From contig NZ_JACRWD010000003.1 of NCBI RefSeq assembly GCF_014306135.1, forward strand, positions 62,001-126,000: DNA of 64,000 nucleotides, in the 5' to 3' direction. The stretch is from Paraclostridium hominis (GTDB lineage Bacteria > Bacillota > Clostridia > Peptostreptococcales > Peptostreptococcaceae). The notes below the pieces were generated by a model that saw nothing but the letters and a program-made list of their open reading frames with translations, was not told where the DNA came from and made no database searches. Both the position numbers and the translations under genes were made by a program. Positions 26,392 through 35,158 of this stretch are shown in pieces. Each line of letters begins with the position of its first letter. The first letter of the stretch is position 1.

Positions 26392-27117
26392 TTATACTTG
26401 AGCTACGTACTCGTATGGTAATTGTACTATTTTACCAGCAGATGGTATTTTAACTAATTGCTCTAAAGTATCTCTTAATATATGTGTTTGCATTTCTACG
26501 TTGTTTGGTTCACCAGCGTTAGCACCCATTGGAACTAATGGAGCAACTGCTCTTGGAGTTCCGTTTTGTCTAACTACTGGAGGAAGAGCTGCTATTATTA
26601 TAGTTGGTATACCAGCTTCTTCTATTGCTCTCTGCACGATCACGGCAGTTCTATGACAAGTACCTCAGCCAGCTGTTAGAACTACAGCGTCTACTCCCTC
26701 TTCTTTTAATCTTTTAGCTATAGCAGGACCAGTTTCTTCAGTGAATTTAGTTTGGTCTCCACCACCACCCATAAATCCTATATGAACTGGAGCTACAGAT
26801 TTTATGAAACCTTCTTTAGCTAATTCATGTAATCTATCTATAGGGAACATACAGTTTATATCTTTGTTAACGTCAGCATTATCATATCCACCATGAGATA
26901 CCATCATCTCATCAGTAGTTGCTGTATCTGGTATTTCTCTATAAGTAAAGTCACCTGCTAAGTTAAATCTCTTATCAGATTTTAAGTGTACACCTGCTGC
27001 TGTAGCTAAAGCTATAGTCATATCCTTTAATTCTTTAGTTACAGGAGTCCAAACTGGAGGAGGTGTTATCGGAACATATATTTCAGATTGAAGTCCTTTT
27101 ATTGTTGTAAGGCTCAT
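26392..27117 (-). CDS. prdB: D-proline reductase selenoprotein subunit PrdB
   Basis: PrdB is the 26-kDa selenocysteine subunit of D-proline reductase, which reductively cleaves D-proline to 5-aminovalerate. An in-frame TGA at 26665-26667 (codon 151) interrupts the frame in the context VVLTAG-U-GTCHRTAV; reading through it gives a 241-residue protein continuing to a normal stop at 26392. The UxxC arrangement (Sec-Gly-Thr-Cys) is the expected redox centre. A hairpin that may be the SECIS follows the UGA. Automated callers would split this gene in two. Confidence 0.95.
26632..26648 (-). promoter_or_regulatory. Candidate bacterial SECIS of prdB
   Basis: About 16 bases after the UGA, CTGC and GCAG pair around a nine-base loop in the coding sequence. 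Position and size suit a bacterial SECIS; the fold is short and tentative. Confidence 0.4.
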
Positions 27118-27133
27118 ATTTTTCCTCTCCCTT

Positions 27134-27412
27134 CTATTTATCTAAATCCTCTTGGTTTATTTTTTTATTTCTTTCTATTATGTCAACATATTTTTGATTA
27201 GGTTCTGGACTTAATACTTCTGGATAACTTAACATAAATCCAACCTCAAGACCAAGCTTAAGTTCATAGTCAGTTATAAGCATTCTTTTCGGTATTTTAA
27301 ATTGGCCTAATCTGCCTTTTAAGTCTATAGTGACCCCACCGTCAGTTATCTCTACTATTACTCCTTCATACATTCTTTCAGTTGATATATATTTTAATCT
27401 ATCCATTTTCAT
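27134..27412 (-). CDS. Small conserved protein of the prd operon, 92 aa
   Basis: Lies between prdA (31 bp away) and prdB (16 bp away), so it is within the operon. The sequence (RMYEGVIVEITDGGVTIDLKGRLGQFKIPKRMLI) looks like a small beta-barrel resembling S1/OB folds. No catalytic motif, cysteine or membrane segment is seen. I recall small proteins of this type (described from Clostridium botulinum as CBO2463/CBO2479-like) next to prd genes, but no function is known to me. A GAAGGATG site precedes the start; the ATG at 27406 is an alternative. Confidence 0.8.
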   Translation of the reverse strand: MKMDRLKYISTERMYEGVIVEITDGGVTIDLKGRLGQFKIPKRMLITDYELKLGLEVGFMLSYPEVLSPEPNQKYVDIIERNKKINQEDLDK

Positions 27413-27443
27413 TCATCCTTCCATAATCAATTAACGTCTTTTA

Positions 27444-29324
27444 CTATTTAGCGTCTTTTTCGTATATATTTTTTCTTTTTTCACTCATTGGTAATGTTTG
27501 CTCGTTTTCAACAAGATCTATTTTCTTACCAGTTTCTTTTTCTATTAATTCAACGTTATTTAATTTAACGTTAGCATTCCATTTTCTTTCAGGAGCTTTA
27601 ACTTCTTCTCCACCCATTACTGTTTTTAACATTGCTAAAGATCTTATTGCATCTTCTGGGCATAATGTATTGTTTGATAATATTTCATTTTCAATACCTT
27701 GTTTAGATTTATTGTTATCTATCATGTATTTCATGTATTCGTTACCAACAACTAGAGCACCTTGAACAGCTGAGAAACTTACACCTACTACAGCTACTCC
27801 TCTTTTACCTATTTGTTCTATGTGAGAAGCAAAGTCTATATGATTGTTTCCGAATCCTTCAGTTGTTACTATAGCACCATCAACACCCATAGCCTCTATC
27901 ATCATACCTAATCTCTTAGATACATAGAATTTCTCAGCATTAACTTGAGGAGATCCTACAAATATAACACCTACTAAATCTATTTCTTCATCATGCATAG
28001 CTTCTATTACTAATGGCTCTCTCCAATAATGTCTAGAGTTTTCTTTAGATGCAGGTCCTATACAAGTTAATGCATGTATACCACCATCTAATACTTCAAG
28101 TGGAGATAATACAACTGGTACGTTTCCTAAGTCAACGTTTGGCTTAGCTCCTAATGTTCCAACTGGCTCTACAGGTAATATTAAGTTATCATGCATTGCC
28201 CCTTGTCCCATTATCTCTTTAACTACAACAACTTTTTTCTTACCAGGTCTTCTATATTGAGTTAATTCTTCAGTATCAACTACTAAAGATTCATCAGCTT
28301 GTTTTAAAGCTTCTCTTATTTCTTGAGTTATATAATCAGATGCACAGTGAGCAGCTAAAGGTCCTGGTCTTTCCATGTTAGTTCCTGCTTTAACTGTTAC
28401 TTGAGTTTTGATGAATATATCACCTTTGTCAGGAGCACCTGGTCTTCCCCACATTATATTAGTTTCTAGTACACCTTCTGAAGAACCGAATTCACCTATT
28501 TGAACTCCATTCTCATCTGTACCAGTTACCATCATTATAACTCCATCTATCACTCTAGTTACACCTTCACCTATTTCTCCTTCTTCTTTAGTAGCTATAG
28601 GTTGAACGTCCATTATAGTTTCGCTATATTTGTTATATTCAGCTGGAGTTATTATTTCAAGTTTCATATCAACAACTAATTCTTCTGAATCTACAGCTTC
28701 CTTAGTTAACTCTTCTGGTTTTCTTAAATATAAAGTAGTTCCTTCTATTTTAGTTTCTTCAGCGAAAACTACTTTGTCTATTTTAAAATGCTTTTTAGTT
28801 AAGCTTCTTATTGCTTTAGCTTCTTGAACAGGTTCAGCTTTAACTTCTACAGCTTCTACAGTTTCAGCTACAACTGGTGTTGCTTGTTGTGCTACACCCA
28901 TACCTTGAGCTACTGATAGAGGTATTTCTAAGTTTATATCTCTACCTTCACCTATATGTATTTTTATAGTTTGTCCACTTGCTGCTACTGGAGCTACAGG
29001 TGCTACAGAAGCAACTGGTGCTACTTCCTTAACTTCTTCAACTTTAACTTCTTCTTTAGCTTCTTCTTCTACAACTATACCTTCTACACAATCAGGTGTT
29101 AGTGGAGTTAAAGCATCAACAGTTTTAGTTAATTTAGCTCCTAAAACTTGTTCTATTTTTAAACAATCATCAGTTATTGTTAATAATCCTGAATCCTCTA
29201 AGTCAGCAAATATTGCTGGATCTTCTAAATTTGATGGTTCTAGCACAGTCCCTGCTTCAAATCTACAGCAACAAACCGCTGGATCTTTAGCATGAGCTTT
29301 AGCTGTTTCTACAGTTATTGACAT
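27444..29324 (-). CDS. prdA: D-proline reductase proprotein PrdA
   Basis: PrdA is the 68-kDa proprotein that is cleaved to 45- and 23-kDa subunits; the cysteine at the cleavage point becomes the pyruvoyl group that binds D-proline. In this 626-residue product the cysteine is residue 421 (context GGIHALTCIGPASKE), the same number as the known processing site in Clostridium sticklandii. The N-terminal region has a VCCCRFEAG cluster and a low-complexity Glu/Val/Pro/Ala linker (about 85-170). The ATG follows TAGGAGG. It starts 18 bp after the extended PrdC frame ends. Confidence 0.96.
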   Translation of the reverse strand: MSITVETAKAHAKDPAVCCCRFEAGTVLEPSNLEDPAIFADLEDSGLLTITDDCLKIEQVLGAKLTKTVDALTPLTPDCVEGIVVEEEAKEEVKVEEVKEVAPVASVAPVAPVAASGQTIKIHIGEGRDINLEIPLSVAQGMGVAQQATPVVAETVEAVEVKAEPVQEAKAIRSLTKKHFKIDKVVFAEETKIEGTTLYLRKPEELTKEAVDSEELVVDMKLEIITPAEYNKYSETIMDVQPIATKEEGEIGEGVTRVIDGVIMMVTGTDENGVQIGEFGSSEGVLETNIMWGRPGAPDKGDIFIKTQVTVKAGTNMERPGPLAAHCASDYITQEIREALKQADESLVVDTEELTQYRRPGKKKVVVVKEIMGQGAMHDNLILPVEPVGTLGAKPNVDLGNVPVVLSPLEVLDGGIHALTCIGPASKENSRHYWREPLVIEAMHDEEIDLVGVIFVGSPQVNAEKFYVSKRLGMMIEAMGVDGAIVTTEGFGNNHIDFASHIEQIGKRGVAVVGVSFSAVQGALVVGNEYMKYMIDNNKSKQGIENEILSNNTLCPEDAIRSLAMLKTVMGGEEVKAPERKWNANVKLNNVELIEKETGKKIDLVENEQTLPMSEKRKNIYEKDAK

Positions 29325-29342
29325 TTCTAATACCTCCTAGCA

Positions 29343-30629
29343 TTATTTTTTTCTTCTATATAATCTATGTCCCGAAGCTCTTAATACATGGTCTGTACTA
29401 TGGTATACAGGCAAACCTAACCTAGGCGCCACTTGCATAACTGTGTTTGTTCAGTCTTCGCAGTTACCTATTAGTACAGCTTCAGCTCCTTGACTCTTTA
29501 ACTTAAGAACTTTTTCTGCTTGACCTGGGCATATACCTGGTAAATCACATCTAAATCTACCATTTACCTCTGTCATTCTCTTACATTTTTCTTCAGCTAC
29601 AACTTCAGCACCCATTAAAGAGGCTATTTGTTTTAATCTGTCTTCTTGTGCCCCACATTCGCATGCTATTATTCCTAACTTTCTGCTTTCTTGTGGAAGT
29701 GGCATTGATACTAAAATTCCTCCTAGCGTCTTAGTGATAGGGCTTTCCTCTTCACCATGTCTTCCTGTGAAAGGTCCTCCTAAAACTATTTCTCCATAAG
29801 GTTTTATAAATCCACCACATTTTTGTATATATGTTATTACAGGCATTCCTATTGGAACATCCATAAATACCTTGCCATGATTTTCTGCCCCTACAACTCT
29901 TCCTCCAACAGTTATATCCTTAGTTATAAAAGGTTTTCTTTCTTCTATTGCTTCTACTATACGCTTTATTGTTTCAACGTTAGAAACTACAGTTTTAGCT
30001 TCTATTGGAAGTTGTCCTGGTACAAGAGTTATTCCTAATAATTCTCTTATTATTACTCTTTCATCACCAGCTGGGTACATATCTGGTAAATATTTTAATT
30101 CTATATTTGGTTCATCCTTACAAGCTTTTCCTAAAGCTAATATTGCTTTTTTATACTTAGGCTTTACAGCTATATATGCTTTATCTGCTTTAGTTATATC
30201 AAGCATATACTTTAATCCTTTTACTATTATTTCAGGATTATTTTCCATAAGTTCTACATTGTGCCCAAGTACTGGTTCACATTCAGCTGCATTTGCTATT
30301 ATGCAACCTCCTGTAAGATCTACATTAAGTTTTATATGTGTAGGAAAACCAGCTCCTCCTGCACCAACTATACCTGCTTCTTTTATGGCTTCAAGATTAT
30401 TTTCAGTTTCTTTAATCTTTACAAATTCTTCTGGTTGATTTTCATCCGCTTCTATTAATATAGCAGAGTCTGTTATATCAACTACTTTACCATAAACACT
30501 AGAGTGTATGTTAGCACCTAATCCTTGAGGTTCAGCTACAAGTTGTCCTTTTTTAACTTCACTTCCTACCTCAACTATCGGTTTACACGGAGCCCCTACA
30601 TGCTGTCTTAATTCTATCTTAAGCATCAT
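29343..30629 (-). CDS. prdC: Selenocysteine-containing electron transfer protein PrdC (RnfC-like)
   Basis: PrdC resembles RnfC and is thought to pass electrons from NADH to D-proline reductase. The conventional frame stops at a TGA at 29451-29453, but the frame remains open beyond it for 35 codons to a TAA at 29343, in the context GNCED-U-TNTVMQVAPRLG. Reading the TGA as Sec393 gives a 428-residue protein, and only 18 bp then separate it from prdA. A good SECIS hairpin lies just after the UGA. The N-terminal part has GIVGAGGAGFPTHIKL (NADH/FMN-binding type) and the C-terminal part several cysteines (IACECGA, CDLPGICPGQ). Confidence 0.92.
29410..29430 (-). promoter_or_regulatory. Candidate bacterial SECIS of prdC
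   Basis: Starting 20 bases after the UGA, GGC-g-CCT pairs with AGG-ttt-GCC around the loop AGGTT. The 3-nt bulge with T residues and a G/T loop resemble known bacterial SECIS hairpins. Confidence 0.65.
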
Positions 30630-30673
30630 GGATTCTACCCCCTGACTATTTTATTTAACACTATTTTATTATT

Positions 30674-30690
30674 AGCAATTACCATGCCAA
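30674..30690 (-). promoter_or_regulatory. Sigma-54 promoter of the prd operon
   Basis: Minus strand TTGGCATGGTAATTGCT, a near-perfect -24/-12 element with GG and GC 10 bases apart. Its start point would be about 30 bp before the prdC ATG, downstream of prdR. Confidence 0.94.
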
Positions 30691-30750
30691 CTTTTTAATG
30701 TTATTTATTTTTTTGATAATAAATCATTTATTTGTTTATAAAATAACATT

Positions 30751-30763
30751 TTTCGACACTTTT
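30751..30763 (-). promoter_or_regulatory. Candidate activator site upstream of prdC
   Basis: Minus strand AAAAGTGTCGAAA, 61 bp before the -24 element, identical to the 13-mer upstream of cdsB. Confidence 0.5.
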
Positions 30764-30847
30764 CCCACTTTTATATTCATATAAAATACCTACTTTATAT
30801 TATTTATCATCAAAAAATCCCAACAAATTACGTTTTCCCACCTGTGC

Positions 30848-30863
30848 CGTCTAATTTCTGACA
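30848..30863 (-). promoter_or_regulatory. Second candidate activator site upstream of prdC
   Basis: Minus strand TGTCAGAAATTAGACG, an imperfect copy of the palindrome at 30966-30981, and preceded by AAAAG like the 13-mer. Confidence 0.45.
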
Positions 30864-30961
30864 CTTTTACAAAATCATTTGTAAAAATATTTAGTTATTT
30901 TTATCACAGACCTCTATATAACTACCCCTTAAGTTAACTTTAAATAATGTCAGTTTTTCGT

Positions 30962-32728
30962 CTACTGTCTATTTTTAGACACATTTATATTGTATTGTTC
31001 TATTTTATAATATAAAGTTGTTCTTGGTATATTTAATATTTTAGCGGCTTTAGCTTTGTTTCCACTTGCCATTTCTAATGCTTTTTTTATAGTTTTTATC
31101 TCTAATTTACTTATTGCTTGATTTAAATCTAGAGGATAATCTTCATTTATATTATTTTTATCGCTTGATTCTACAATGTACATAGGTATATCATCTTTCT
31201 CAATTATATTCCCTCTAGATAATACAACTATGTTCTCTATAGTATTTTTTAACTCTCTTATATTACCTTTCCAACTGTATCTTTGAAGGATATCCATAGA
31301 TTCTTTGCTTATTTTTAATTTTTTTCTATTATTAGATTTGCAAATTTCTTCTATAAATTTATCTACTAATAGTAATATATCTTCTTTTCTTTCTCTTAAT
31401 GGAGGCAAATCTACTTCTATTACATTTAATCTATAGTATAAATCTTCTCTAAACTTACCAGCTTCAACCAATTCTTGTAAATTTTTATTAGTTGCAGATA
31501 TAATTCTAGCATCTATTTTTATATTTGTTTCTCCCCCGATTCTTCTCACTTCTTTTTCTTGTAATACTCTAAGTAATTTAGCTTGCATACTTAATGGCAA
31601 ATCTGCTATCTCATCTAAAAATACAGTACCATCTTTAGCAAGTTCAAATATACCCATCTTACCTTTCTTATTGGCCCCAGTAAAAGCTCCAGCTTCATAA
31701 CCAAAAAATTCACTTTCAAATAATTCTGATGGTATAGCACTACAGTTTACAGGTATAAATTGACCTTTTCTTTCGCTATAATCATGTATTGCTCTTGCAA
31801 AAACTTCTTTTCCTGTTCCACTTTCTCCATATATAAATATACTACTAGTAGTCTTTGATACCCTCTTTGCAACTTCTTTCGCTCTTTCTAACTTATAGCT
31901 TCTCCCTAAAATATTATCAAAACTTCCTTTTGATAAATTTTTCACTTCATCTTCTAAATATTTTAATCTATCATTTGCTTTATCTAATTTTTGAGAAAGC
32001 TTTTTAGCTTCAGTTATATCAACTTCCGTACATACAACTCCTACAAATTCAGAGTTTATAAATATAGGATTTGCATCTACCAATCCGTAAACATCACTAT
32101 CTTCAATTTTATATATACCGCTTTCTCTAGTTTTAGTTTTTAAAACTTTAGATGATACAGTTGCTCTAAGATACGTTTCTATACTCTTTCCAACCACATG
32201 CTCTGACTTTATTCCATATCTATTTTCCATAAACTTATTCCAAAGAACTACTTTTCCATCTGTATTAATAGCACATATACCTTCTTTTATCTCACCTATA
32301 ATATGCCTAATAGTTATTCCATAATCTTCTAGTTCCATGTATAAAAAATCTCTTATATGCCTTTGATTTATTACTCCTATTAATTTTTTATTTTCTAAAA
32401 CAGGTAATACTCCTATATTATTTTTCATCATTATATTTCTGCATTCATCTAATTTTGCATACATATCTATAAATATTAAATCTTTACTCATAATATTTTT
32501 TACTAATTCATTTTTATAATCTTTGCATTTTGCAGATAAATTGCATATATCTGTCAGAGATATTATTCCTTTGATGCCCCCATTTCCATCATCAACCATA
32601 ATCTCTCTTTCATTTTCTTTTACAATTAAATCTATAGCTTGCCCTAAAGTAATATTCTCATCTACCAATACGAATTTCTTACTCATTACGTCTTTTACAA
32701 TTTTAGTTTCTGGTACAGAAAACATCAT
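30962..32728 (-). CDS. prdR: Sigma-54-dependent activator of proline reductase genes PrdR
   Basis: PrdR activates prd genes in the presence of proline in C. difficile. The 588-residue product has two CBS domains (about 8-65 and 75-130), a PAS domain (about 140-245), a short coiled coil, an AAA+ domain with Walker A GESGTGKE (301-308) and GAFTGA, and a C-terminal Fis-type HTH (AAKILNIPRTTLYYKIEQY). CBS domains suggest ligand or nucleotide sensing. The start is one of two adjacent ATGs after AGGGAGG (32728 or 32725). It lies 332 bp upstream of prdC with the sigma-54 promoter in between. Confidence 0.93.
   Translation of the reverse strand: MMFSVPETKIVKDVMSKKFVLVDENITLGQAIDLIVKENEREIMVDDGNGGIKGIISLTDICNLSAKCKDYKNELVKNIMSKDLIFIDMYAKLDECRNIMMKNNIGVLPVLENKKLIGVINQRHIRDFLYMELEDYGITIRHIIGEIKEGICAINTDGKVVLWNKFMENRYGIKSEHVVGKSIETYLRATVSSKVLKTKTRESGIYKIEDSDVYGLVDANPIFINSEFVGVVCTEVDITEAKKLSQKLDKANDRLKYLEDEVKNLSKGSFDNILGRSYKLERAKEVAKRVSKTTSSIFIYGESGTGKEVFARAIHDYSERKGQFIPVNCSAIPSELFESEFFGYEAGAFTGANKKGKMGIFELAKDGTVFLDEIADLPLSMQAKLLRVLQEKEVRRIGGETNIKIDARIISATNKNLQELVEAGKFREDLYYRLNVIEVDLPPLRERKEDILLLVDKFIEEICKSNNRKKLKISKESMDILQRYSWKGNIRELKNTIENIVVLSRGNIIEKDDIPMYIVESSDKNNINEDYPLDLNQAISKLEIKTIKKALEMASGNKAKAAKILNIPRTTLYYKIEQYNINVSKNRQ
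30966..30981. promoter_or_regulatory. 16-bp palindrome in the 3' end of prdR, candidate PrdR site
   Basis: TGTCTA-TTTT-TAGACA is a perfect palindrome covering the codons just before the prdR stop, about 275 bp upstream of the sigma-54 promoter. That is a normal distance for an enhancer-type site. Confidence 0.5.
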
Positions 32729-32972
32729 AACCTCCCTAAAAACACTTATTTATAAAATATATTATACTATATAGATTATATTAAAAAATATTTGAACCTA
32801 AATTTTTATATTTATTTAAGTGTCTAAAAAATTCACGTTATCCATATTAAAAATAAAATTTCTTTATTCATAACTACTTTACTACAAGTTTATTTTTTCA
32901 AAAAATTACTACTAAATTAATTTTGTTAATTGGGAAAATTAATTGTAATACATTATAAAGGTGGTGTTTATA

Positions 32973-33137
32973 TTGAATAATTTAAGAAGTGAATTTGGTG
33001 TATTAAAAGGAAAAGCTGAAAATAATGAACAAAGAAGTGTAAAATTAAATAGTACTCATTTCCTAAGAGAGGCCCATGGAATACAGGAAGGTATAAGAAA
33101 AGATAGAAAAATAAAGATCAATAAAAAATTCAAATAA
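32973..33137 (+). CDS. Small basic protein of unknown function, 54 aa
   Basis: A TTG at 32973 follows AAAGGTGGTG and opens a frame to a TAA at 33137. The product (starting MNNLRSEFGVLKGKAENNEQ) is hydrophilic with a strongly basic C-terminus (IRKDRKIKINKKFK) and no membrane segment. The family is not recognised. It is divergent from prdR and upstream of a spore-protein gene on the same strand, so a sporulation role is possible. Confidence 0.55.
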   Translation: MNNLRSEFGVLKGKAENNEQRSVKLNSTHFLREAHGIQEGIRKDRKIKINKKFK

Positions 33138-33187
33138 AATTTTTTAAATATGAATATAAAATTTTATTTTGGTTAAATTAATATCAA

Positions 33188-33210
33188 CGATAACAACACA
33201 ATTGTTATCG
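33188..33210 (+). other. Hairpin in the leader of the spore-protein gene
   Basis: CGATAACA pairs with TGTTATCG around seven bases, about 20 bp before the ribosome-binding site. It may stabilise the long-lived spore mRNA, end the upstream 54-aa gene, or bind a regulator. Confidence 0.4.
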
Positions 33211-33243
33211 TAAGACATCTAACATTTAAGGAGGAAATTTACT

Positions 33244-33447
33244 ATGTCATCATCATCTAGAAAAGCCGTTCCAGAAGCTAAAGCAGCATTAAATCAAATG
33301 AAATTAGAGATAGCTAATGAGTTAGGTTTATCAAACTATGAATCAATAGACAAAGGTAACTTAACTGCTAGACAAAATGGTTATGTAGGTGGATACATGA
33401 CTAAAAAGCTAGTAGAAATGGCAGAAAAACAAATGGCTGGCAAATAA
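33244..33447 (+). CDS. Alpha/beta-type small acid-soluble spore protein
   Basis: A 67-residue SASP that binds and protects spore DNA and is digested at germination. The family pattern is clear: LEIANELGLSNYESIDKGNLTARQNGYVGGYMTKKLVEMAE. The LEIANE segment is where germination protease normally cuts. The ATG follows AAGGAGG. It is monocistronic with a strong terminator; forespore (sigma-G) control is expected for the family, but I did not fix a promoter. Confidence 0.95.
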   Translation: MSSSSRKAVPEAKAALNQMKLEIANELGLSNYESIDKGNLTARQNGYVGGYMTKKLVEMAEKQMAGK

Positions 33448-33468
33448 GTAGTAAATTAGACATCAAGG

Positions 33469-33497
33469 AAAAAGGCTACCTGTATAGGTAGCCTTTT
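33469..33497 (+). terminator. Terminator of the SASP gene
   Basis: AAAAAGGCTACC pairs with GGTAGCCTTTTT around six bases, ending in a T5 run. Confidence 0.88.
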
Positions 33498-33616
33498 TGA
33501 ATGATTGCATATAAAAATCACATATATGGGCTTACGTAATTCTTAATTTGTACTTTTATTTTTATATGTTTTAGTTTAATATAATTATATAGAAACATTA
33601 CACGGAGGATGATATT

Positions 33617-34168
33617 ATGTTTGAAAACTCATCTGAAGAATTAGCTTACCATAAGTTATTAATTTTATATGTTTTACAAAAAACAAATATGGATTTAACT
33701 AATTCTCAAATTACTCAAGTTATTCTTGAGACAGAGGTAATGAATTATTTTTCATTACAGCAATTTCTATCACAACTTATGGATTCTAACTTCTTAAAAA
33801 TATATGAAGATTCAAATAAGGAGTATTATACTTTAACGCAAAAGGGTATTGAAGCTCTAGAATATTTCCTATCTAGGATTCCTGCTCAAATTACGGAAAA
33901 GATAGATGAATACATTAAATTAAACAAAGAAAACTTATTAGCTGATACTCAAGTTAAATCTAGTTTTGTTAGACAAAGTGATAATGAATACATAGTAAAT
34001 CTAAGAGTTATTGAAAATCAATCTAACCTAATAGATTTAAATTTAAATGTGTCTTCCGAAAAACAAGCTAAACTAATATGTGATAATTGGAAAAAGAACG
34101 CATCTTATATGTATGCTGAAGTAATAGACTTGCTTATTACAAGTAAAAAAGAGCCTACACAAATATAA
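33617..34168 (+). CDS. DUF4364 winged-helix protein
   Basis: A 183-residue protein of the DUF4364 family, common in clostridia. The N-terminal half (about 8-90) has a winged-helix pattern (LLILYVLQKTNMDLTNSQITQVI, then YYTLTQKGIEALEYF); the C-terminal half is mixed alpha/beta. It is probably a DNA-binding regulator, but no target is known to me. It converges with the beta-propeller gene, overlapping it by 14 bp at the 3' ends. Confidence 0.82.
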   Translation: MFENSSEELAYHKLLILYVLQKTNMDLTNSQITQVILETEVMNYFSLQQFLSQLMDSNFLKIYEDSNKEYYTLTQKGIEALEYFLSRIPAQITEKIDEYIKLNKENLLADTQVKSSFVRQSDNEYIVNLRVIENQSNLIDLNLNVSSEKQAKLICDNWKKNASYMYAEVIDLLITSKKEPTQI

Positions 34169-34185
34169 TAGTAGTAGGCTCTTTT
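34147..34185. terminator. Bidirectional terminator inside convergent gene ends
   Basis: GAGCCTAC (34151-34158) pairs with GTAGGCTC (34174-34181), flanked by A and T runs. The left arm encodes the end of the DUF4364 protein, the right arm the end of the beta-propeller protein. Confidence 0.8.
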
Positions 34186-35021
34186 CCTACCTTGATTTCA
34201 TCCATTAACTTATTTTCATTTGTTTTATATACTTTTATACTATTATTAGTAGTATCTGTTACAAATAAATATTTGTTATCTTTAGATAACTCTAATCCTT
34301 GAGGATTTCCATCAATTTTTATACAGTTTAAATACTCATATGTATTATAATCTAAAATCCTTATAGCTTTATATCCTAAATCTGCTATATATATAAGTTC
34401 ATTTTCATAGTCTATACAAATTTCAACAGGTATTAATAAATTCTCTATAATATCTACTATCTTTAATTCATACTTATCTAAAACTATTATTTTACCATCT
34501 AAGGTAGAAGTATATATTAAATCCTTTTTATTATCTATTCTTATATGCCATGCTTTATAGTCTATATTTATCTTCTTTTCTATACACTTTTTTATTATAT
34601 CTATACACAATATAGAATCTATACATGGCACATATAATTTATTTGATTTATTATCAAACGCAAACCCATGAGGCATATTATCTACGCTAATAACACCTAT
34701 AGGTTCTAATGTATTTTTATTTAAAACGTATATACTGTTAGAATCCTCATTTGCTATAAATAACTCATTTTCACAAAGAGATACTTGACTAAGATTTCCG
34801 CCTATAGATACAGAATCTATAATCTTGTCACTTTTCATATCAAAAACATATAACACTCCATCAAAAGAACTAGGTATATATATTATATCCTTTTCTCTAT
34901 CTATACAAAAATGATGAGGATATATATCTGGTCCTAGGTTTATTTCTTTCTCCAAACTAAGAGTTTTATAATCTATGACACTTATGCTTTGTGATAAATA
35001 ATTAGATGTATATAGCTTCAA
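34155..35021 (-). CDS. YVTN-type beta-propeller protein
   Basis: A 288-residue protein built of about six or seven repeats with the YVTN/NHL-like pattern, for example LYVFDMKSDKIIDSVSIGGN, IYVLNKNTLEPIGVISVDNMPHG, IRILDYNTYEYLNCIKIDGNPQG and IKVYKTNENKLMDEIKVGKEP. There is no signal peptide, so it is probably cytosolic. Such propellers act as scaffolds or ligand binders, and no catalytic residues are evident. It stands alone on the minus strand. Confidence 0.78.
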   Translation of the reverse strand: MKLYTSNYLSQSISVIDYKTLSLEKEINLGPDIYPHHFCIDREKDIIYIPSSFDGVLYVFDMKSDKIIDSVSIGGNLSQVSLCENELFIANEDSNSIYVLNKNTLEPIGVISVDNMPHGFAFDNKSNKLYVPCIDSILCIDIIKKCIEKKINIDYKAWHIRIDNKKDLIYTSTLDGKIIVLDKYELKIVDIIENLLIPVEICIDYENELIYIADLGYKAIRILDYNTYEYLNCIKIDGNPQGLELSKDNKYLFVTDTTNNSIKVYKTNENKLMDEIKVGKEPTTIIFV

Positions 35022-35158
35022 AATAAAACCTCCTTACTAATAAATTGTACTACCATAGTATATTGCTTTAAATACTTGTCTTATTACTAATTTTGTTCTT
35101 GAAATAGATTGTCATTCTTTGATATTATTTATTTAACACAACTTGGGAGGAATTATAA

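Noticed and set aside
26392..27117. Interpretation of prdB as two genes or a pseudogene
   Set aside because: The interrupting codon is UGA in the conserved selenocysteine context of the family and the frame continues without shift.
29343..29453. Interpretation of prdC as ending at the UGA
   Set aside because: The frame stays open beyond it with a SECIS-like hairpin, and the extension closes the gap to prdA.
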